Shown: piece after piece, positions 23,196 to 27,007 of the stretch
How the letters are laid out: each line of letters begins with the position of its first letter
Numbering within the stretch: the stretch's first letter is position 1
NCBI GenBank assembly: GCA_900554345.1
Contig: USHH01000003.1
Coordinates: 1-27,007 of the forward strand
Direction of reading: 5' to 3'
DNA from: an uncultured Bacteroidales bacterium
GTDB lineage: Bacteria > Bacteroidota > Bacteroidia > Bacteroidales > Muribaculaceae
Length of the DNA stretch: 27,007 bases
Notes under the pieces: model-generated
The model's input: the letters and a program-made list of their open reading frames with translations, nothing else
Databases searched by the model: none
What the model was told of the DNA's origin: nothing
Translations under genes and position numbers: made by a program

Positions 23196-24116
23196 ATGTC
23201 AACATTCCGACTCCATACACTCGGCTGCGGCTCCGCAAAGCCGTCGCTCCGCCATATGCCGTCATGCTCCGTGGTGAACCATCACGAGACCCTCTACATG
23301 ATAGACTGCGGAGAGGGCGCGCAGCTGGCTCTGATGAAGCAGCATCTGCCCCTCCCTAAGCTGCGCCATATATTCCTGACGCATCTACACGGCGACCACG
23401 TGCTCGGGCTGCCGGGACTCATCGGCACCATGGCGCTCCAGCAGAAAGGAGGAGAGGTGACCATCCATACTTTCGCCGACGGCAAAAGGATCCTCAGCGA
23501 GATATTCAACTATTTCTGCCGCGAGACTCCTTTCGACATACGATTCAACGTGATCGGACATGAGAACGCCGTCGTTTTCGAGAACCATGCCCTGAGAGTG
23601 CGCACTGTTGCGCTTGACCACCGTGTGGCCGCCGTGGGCTACGTCTTCGAAGAGAAACCCAAACTCCGCCATATCAACGGCGAGATGGCGAAATATCACG
23701 AGGTGCCACACTATAGGATGCGCGAGATCAAGGAGGGCGCCGACTTCGTTAAGCCCGACGGCACGGTTGTGGCAAACGACATACTGACCACGCCGCCCTC
23801 TCCCGCGCTCAGCTACGCCCATCTCGGCGACACCGTGTTTCACGGGAAGATAGCGGAGGAGGCAGGCCCTGTGACGCTGATGTTTCATGAGACCACCTAT
23901 CTCGAAAGCGAGAAGGCTCTGGCAGCTCCCTACGGGCACTCCACGGCACGTCAGGCCGGCGAGGCCGCGAGGATAGCCGGAGCCCACACGCTCATCACCG
24001 GCCACTACAGCTCGCGCTACAAGGACTTCACTCCCTTCAAGACAGAGGCTGAGAGCGTCTTTCCCCGGGTAATCCTCAACGACGAGGGGCTCGTGACAGA
24101 CCTGACAAAACTCTGA
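23196..24116 (+). CDS. rnz: Ribonuclease Z (tRNA 3' endonuclease)
   Basis: RNase Z cuts tRNA precursors after the discriminator base so that CCA can be added. The 306-residue protein is a metallo-beta-lactamase-fold enzyme with the zinc motif THLHGDH at 62-68. Further metal ligands lie in ALDHRV, in LGDTVF, in FHETTYL and in the LITGHYSSRY segment near the C-terminus. GHSTARQAGEAA is the usual late helix. Length agrees with bacterial short-form RNase Z. It probably shares the sdaA promoter. A bidirectional terminator follows. Confidence 0.95.
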   Translation: MSTFRLHTLGCGSAKPSLRHMPSCSVVNHHETLYMIDCGEGAQLALMKQHLPLPKLRHIFLTHLHGDHVLGLPGLIGTMALQQKGGEVTIHTFADGKRILSEIFNYFCRETPFDIRFNVIGHENAVVFENHALRVRTVALDHRVAAVGYVFEEKPKLRHINGEMAKYHEVPHYRMREIKEGADFVKPDGTVVANDILTTPPSPALSYAHLGDTVFHGKIAEEAGPVTLMFHETTYLESEKALAAPYGHSTARQAGEAARIAGAHTLITGHYSSRYKDFTPFKTEAESVFPRVILNDEGLVTDLTKL

Positions 24117-24136
24117 CCTCATTGACTGTAAGAAAC

Positions 24137-24172
24137 TTCAAGGGGGCGTGGAAAAATCCACGTCCCCTTGAG
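24137..24172. terminator. Bidirectional intrinsic terminator between rnz and the secreted protein gene
   Basis: A 15-bp stem, TTCAAGGGGGCGTGG with CCACGTCCCCTTGAG (G-T pairs allowed), closes a 6-base loop. It is followed by TTTAT on the plus strand and by GTTTCTT on the minus strand. It lies between two convergent genes and can end both. A second small inverted repeat (ACCGC...GCGGT, 24182-24196) lies nearer the minus-strand gene. Confidence 0.85.
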
Positions 24173-24207
24173 TTTATATCCACCGCTTTAAGCGGTCTCG
24201 GTAATGC

Positions 24208-26154
24208 TTATTTCACGATCACCTTAGCGGAAGCAGACTGCTCGCCGGCTACGACCTTCACGATGACAACGCCGTTGGCGTTTACATTGACGTAGTTGGC
24301 GCCGTTGCGGAGGTCAACGCGGTTGACCATGCGGCCGTCTACAGTGTAGAACTCGGCAACACCTGCCTGAGGCACGTCGATCATCACGCGGCCACCCTGA
24401 GTGCGCACGTTGATGTCGGAAGCTGCCACAGAGGCGACACCGGAGAGATCAGTGTTCCAGTCAGCGAAGGGAACGCGCTGTCCACCGAGCACCTCACCCG
24501 TATTGCCGTCGAGAAGCACGTAGTTGATCTCTGCATTCTCAACGTTGGTGAGGATCTTGGAGTCGGGAAGCGTGAACTCGAGCTTGCCTTCTACAGGCTC
24601 ATATGCCTTGAAGCTGACCGTCATTTCCTCGCCGGAGAGGTTGGGATAGGCGGCACGGCAGACATCGTTGAACTCAAGACCCCTGACGGAACCACCGCCC
24701 TCTGTGAAGATATGGAAGAACGGAAGGGCATCCTCGGGGAAATACTGGAGAAGCTGGCTGTCGGAAGTGCCGCTGATGTAGTTTTGCTGAGCCCAGCTCT
24801 TGCCTGTCATATGGTTCTCGGTCACTATTGCGAGCACCTTGATGGCTTTGTTCTCCTGGCTGAATGTCTGCATATTTGCGAAATTGACCACTACACCCTG
24901 TGTGGCGGGATCATAGTCGATGCGTGTCACGCCACCCTTGGTATATGTCTTGCTGTGGATGAGGTCGTTGACGTAGCTGTAGCTCTCGAGCGGGTGCAGA
25001 CCATATGTACGGTTGATCGAGCAGAACGGATAGCCGCCGAAACCGAGGGGAGCGGCAATCTGCGACATTTCTCTGTCGAGTGCGTCTATAGTCATGTTGT
25101 CGCCATTGTGTACTGCGGATGCCATATAGTTGCCTTGGTTCTCGCCCGGGGTGGTGAAAATTGAGTTATAATACTCAAGAGCGGCATAGCCGTAGGTGCA
25201 GTAGCCACACCAGAGGCCGGTGTTCTCCTCGATGAGGACAGTCTGCGGGAATGCCATCTCGGGGCAGAGGAATGTGCCGGATACCACCGTAGAGGGAGCG
25301 CCTTCATAGTTAGGGGTGATGGTGACAGTGTATCCCTGGGATATAGCGCCCATCATGTCGATGTTCTCGAATGCGAAGGTTGTCTGCTTCACCTTGTTGT
25401 TGACAAGCTGTGTCTCTGTGGAGTATGTTGCCTCGAAGCCGTTGTCGGTGCGGAGCACTGCCGTGAAGCCGGGTGTGGTCTGCGGAGTGCAGATACCCAC
25501 GGTCATCTCAAGGCGGGGATTGTTCTCGTTGATGAGCACAGTGCTGAGAGAATTGGCGTTTGCCACAGTGATGTAGTAGGGACCGACATTGATGTAGCCG
25601 AAACCGGCCATACCGGTGGTATTGTCACAGTTGATGAAGGCAAGACGCACCTTCTTGCCCTGATATCCCGAGAGCACGTAGCGACGGGCCAGTGTCTTCA
25701 CCTGGTTGCCGGAGCCCTTGACGTTACCGGAGTAGATTTCTGTGAAATCCTCCTTAGCCTCGCCGTTTTCAGAGACACAGATGCGGTAGTAGTTTTTCGA
25801 ATTGTTGCCATAGGCAGCGAATTCGTATGCTATCACAAACTCGTTGTCGGTCACCTCGAACTCCGGAGTGACCAGCCACTCGTCGGATTTCTCGCCGCCC
25901 TCGAACTGGGAGGGGCTGAAGGCATATACATCCTGACCGACAGGAATCAGGCTATAGGCATTCGTGGTGCTGTAGTCTCCAAACCACTGCGCAACAGAGC
26001 CCGAAGGCTTGGCGTCGATGCCGTAGGTGGTCCACGTCAGCCCGGTGTTGTACTGGGCCTCGAAGTCAGATACCAGATATCCCGGTGTCTGGACCGCAGC
26101 GCCTGCGGTCATGGCGACGGCGCAGGCAGCCAATAAGGTAGATAATTTTTTCAT
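24208..26154 (-). CDS. Secreted protein: anchor-J-like, thioredoxin-like (Omp28-type) and type IX-like C-terminal domain
   Basis: The 648-residue protein has a Sec signal peptide (about residues 1-19, MKKLSTLLAACAVAMTAGA). Residues about 25-200 resemble a choice-of-anchor J / cleaved-adhesin beta-sandwich (SDFEAQYNTGLTW, SDEWLVTPEFEV). Residues about 300-490 resemble an Omp28-like thioredoxin fold, with VLIEENTGLWCGYC holding a CxxC pair (C316, C319) and a possible cis-proline at GGYPF. Residues about 580-648 (QAGVAEFYTVDGRMVNRVDL onward) resemble the type IX secretion C-terminal domain and end in KVIVK. The role is unknown; a surface or secreted disulfide-active protein is possible. A TAnnTTTG box lies about 40 bases upstream and a terminator follows. 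Confidence 0.85.
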   Translation of the reverse strand: MKKLSTLLAACAVAMTAGAAVQTPGYLVSDFEAQYNTGLTWTTYGIDAKPSGSVAQWFGDYSTTNAYSLIPVGQDVYAFSPSQFEGGEKSDEWLVTPEFEVTDNEFVIAYEFAAYGNNSKNYYRICVSENGEAKEDFTEIYSGNVKGSGNQVKTLARRYVLSGYQGKKVRLAFINCDNTTGMAGFGYINVGPYYITVANANSLSTVLINENNPRLEMTVGICTPQTTPGFTAVLRTDNGFEATYSTETQLVNNKVKQTTFAFENIDMMGAISQGYTVTITPNYEGAPSTVVSGTFLCPEMAFPQTVLIEENTGLWCGYCTYGYAALEYYNSIFTTPGENQGNYMASAVHNGDNMTIDALDREMSQIAAPLGFGGYPFCSINRTYGLHPLESYSYVNDLIHSKTYTKGGVTRIDYDPATQGVVVNFANMQTFSQENKAIKVLAIVTENHMTGKSWAQQNYISGTSDSQLLQYFPEDALPFFHIFTEGGGSVRGLEFNDVCRAAYPNLSGEEMTVSFKAYEPVEGKLEFTLPDSKILTNVENAEINYVLLDGNTGEVLGGQRVPFADWNTDLSGVASVAASDINVRTQGGRVMIDVPQAGVAEFYTVDGRMVNRVDLRNGANYVNVNANGVVIVKVVAGEQSASAKVIVK

Positions 26155-26191
26155 TTTGTTGATTTTAAATGATAAATGATATTAATGACGT

Positions 26192-26199
26192 CAAAATTA
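26192..26199 (-). promoter_or_regulatory. -7 box of the secreted protein gene
   Basis: On the minus strand, TAATTTTG matches TAnnTTTG. The predicted start near 26185 gives a leader of about 30 bases. No clear TTTG is seen at -33; that region is T-rich (TATATTTTTATT), so the promoter call is moderate. Confidence 0.5.
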
Positions 26200-26235
26200 C
26201 AAAAAAAGTTTCAATAATAAAAATATAATTAAAAT

Positions 26236-26272
26236 TTCGGGGCGGAAAAGATATTTTCCTCTCCGCCCCGAA
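26236..26272 (-). terminator. Intrinsic terminator after the alpha-2-macroglobulin gene
   Basis: TTCGGGGCGGA and TCCGCCCCGAA form a perfect 11-bp stem with a 15-base loop that can itself form GGAAAA/TTTTCC as an alternative. On the minus strand it is followed by AAATTTTAATTATATTTTTATT, a loosely T-rich tail. It begins 17 bases after the stop codon at 26290. Confidence 0.75.
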
Positions 26273-26289
26273 TATAGATAAGACATGAA

Positions 26290-27007
26290 TTATCTGACAG
26301 TAATGACTTCTCCCCGGGAATGTGCCACGATAACCGGAGCGTATAGGCACTGTGCCTCGGCGATGCCGGAGGCATACTCCCCTTCCCGGTCGACAAAGCA
26401 TTCGTAGCTGATCACGTGGCTTCCCTTGGGAAGATATGAGAAGAAGAAATTGGTGGCGTTGTCGCGGATCTCACGGTAGCAGAAGAGACCGTCAGTGGCG
26501 TTGTAGCCTGAGAGATAGTCTACAGGACGCAGGGCCGCTGCCCTCGCGTCGCAGAGCGCCACATAGTCCATGTCGCGGTCGGTCTTTACCACAATGGTAA
26601 CCTTGACTTTCGTTCCCACAGCAAGCGGACCGGTAGTGGCATTTCCATTATCGCCGATCACATACAGGCTCTTGCTGACTGATATGCCGTCGGCCGTCCG
26701 GGACTTCACCTCCGCGATAGGAGCGACATACTGGCTCACCACGCCGCCCCACGACGGGCCACCGCCGGTCTTGGAGATCTCAAGCGTCTGACCCGAGGCC
26801 GTATGGGGATCAAGGTCTATCGTGAAGCCGCCGGCAGGAGTGGCCGAAGCCTTTACATCCAGCTCCCTGCCGCCGAGCCGCACCTCAGGAGCGGCATCGG
26901 ATGACGTCCATTCCACACCCGACGACATAACGGCCCAGATTAGTTCTGCCGTGTAAGGCGTGGCGCCCCAGTCCTCGACCTGCTTCTGGAGCACGAGCCA
27001 CTGGCGG
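26290..27007 (-). CDS. Alpha-2-macroglobulin family protein, C-terminal part (cut by right window edge)
   Basis: About 239 C-terminal codons are visible and the frame is open to the window edge (RQWLVLQKQVEDWGATPYTAE), so an internal GTG at 26994 is not a start. The QKQ...W..TPYTAELIWAVM helix is the end of the thioester-domain-like alpha/alpha barrel. LEISKTGGGPSWGGVVSQYV then opens the terminal macroglobulin-like domain, with KVTIVVKTDRDMDYVALCD, YREIRDNATNFFFSYLPKGSHV and a final YAPVIVAHSRG. This arrangement is typical of the large Bacteroidetes envelope alpha-2-macroglobulin-like proteins, which in other bacteria trap proteases. Whether the thioester motif (CxEQ) is present lies outside the window. 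Confidence 0.85.
   Translation of the reverse strand, partial: RQWLVLQKQVEDWGATPYTAELIWAVMSSGVEWTSSDAAPEVRLGGRELDVKASATPAGGFTIDLDPHTASGQTLEISKTGGGPSWGGVVSQYVAPIAEVKSRTADGISVSKSLYVIGDNGNATTGPLAVGTKVKVTIVVKTDRDMDYVALCDARAAALRPVDYLSGYNATDGLFCYREIRDNATNFFFSYLPKGSHVISYECFVDREGEYASGIAEAQCLYAPVIVAHSRGEVITVR

Noticed and set aside
26290..26994. A complete 234-residue gene starting at GTG 26994
   Set aside because: The frame stays open to the window edge, and the residues before the GTG (RQWL) continue the alpha-2-macroglobulin pattern, so this is the 3' end of a larger gene.

Overview
This 27 kb window looks chromosomal and comes from a member of the Bacteroidota, order Bacteroidales. A Muribaculaceae-like gut anaerobe is my best guess, but the family rank is inference. 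The evidence is a fused nuoCD in an 11-gene complex I set without nuoEFG, an AtpB with a signal peptide and long periplasmic extension, a very short AtpC, the end of a Bacteroidetes-type alpha-2-macroglobulin, a secreted protein with a type IX-like C-terminal domain, and promoters of the Bacteroidetes TTTG / TAnnTTTG type with about 20 bp between the boxes. No phage, IS, CRISPR, rRNA or tRNA was seen, and no gene-free stretch exceeds 300 bases.

Layout. 1-742 (-): 5' part of an MFS transporter cut by the left edge. 870-18397 (-): one uninterrupted run of 18 energy genes, nuoA-nuoB-nuoCD-nuoH, then the complete F1Fo ATP synthase set atpD-C-B-E-F-H-A-G, then nuoI-J-K-L-M-N. The ATP synthase operon therefore sits inside the complex I operon, between nuoH and nuoI. 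A strong promoter match lies before nuoA (18480-18511) and a strong intrinsic terminator follows nuoN (795-824). No terminator or consensus promoter was seen at either nuo/atp junction, so a single transcription unit of about 17.7 kb is likely. 18619-21810 (-): a TonB-dependent receptor followed by a lipoprotein. 21936-24116 (+): iron-sulfur L-serine ammonia-lyase and ribonuclease Z, divergent from the receptor, with a 20-bp palindrome between the two promoters. 24208-26154 (-): a secreted protein with anchor-J-like, thioredoxin-like (WCGYC) and C-terminal sorting-like domains. 26290-27007 (-): the C-terminus of an alpha-2-macroglobulin-family protein cut by the right edge.

How the genes work together. 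The nuo products would form a quinone-reducing, ion-pumping complex without the NADH-oxidising module (NuoE, F, G), so its electron donor is not evident. The atp products use the resulting gradient to make ATP. Co-transcription would fix the ratio of gradient maker to gradient user. The c-subunit lacks the known sodium ligands, so proton coupling is predicted. Several subunits have features worth checking: NuoM lacks the central TM7 lysine, NuoI has an Ala/Pro/Glu/Lys tail at the electron-entry end, AtpC is only the beta-barrel domain, and AtpA has Ile for Thr in its P-loop. The remaining genes cover outer-membrane uptake, serine catabolism to pyruvate, tRNA 3' processing and envelope proteins.
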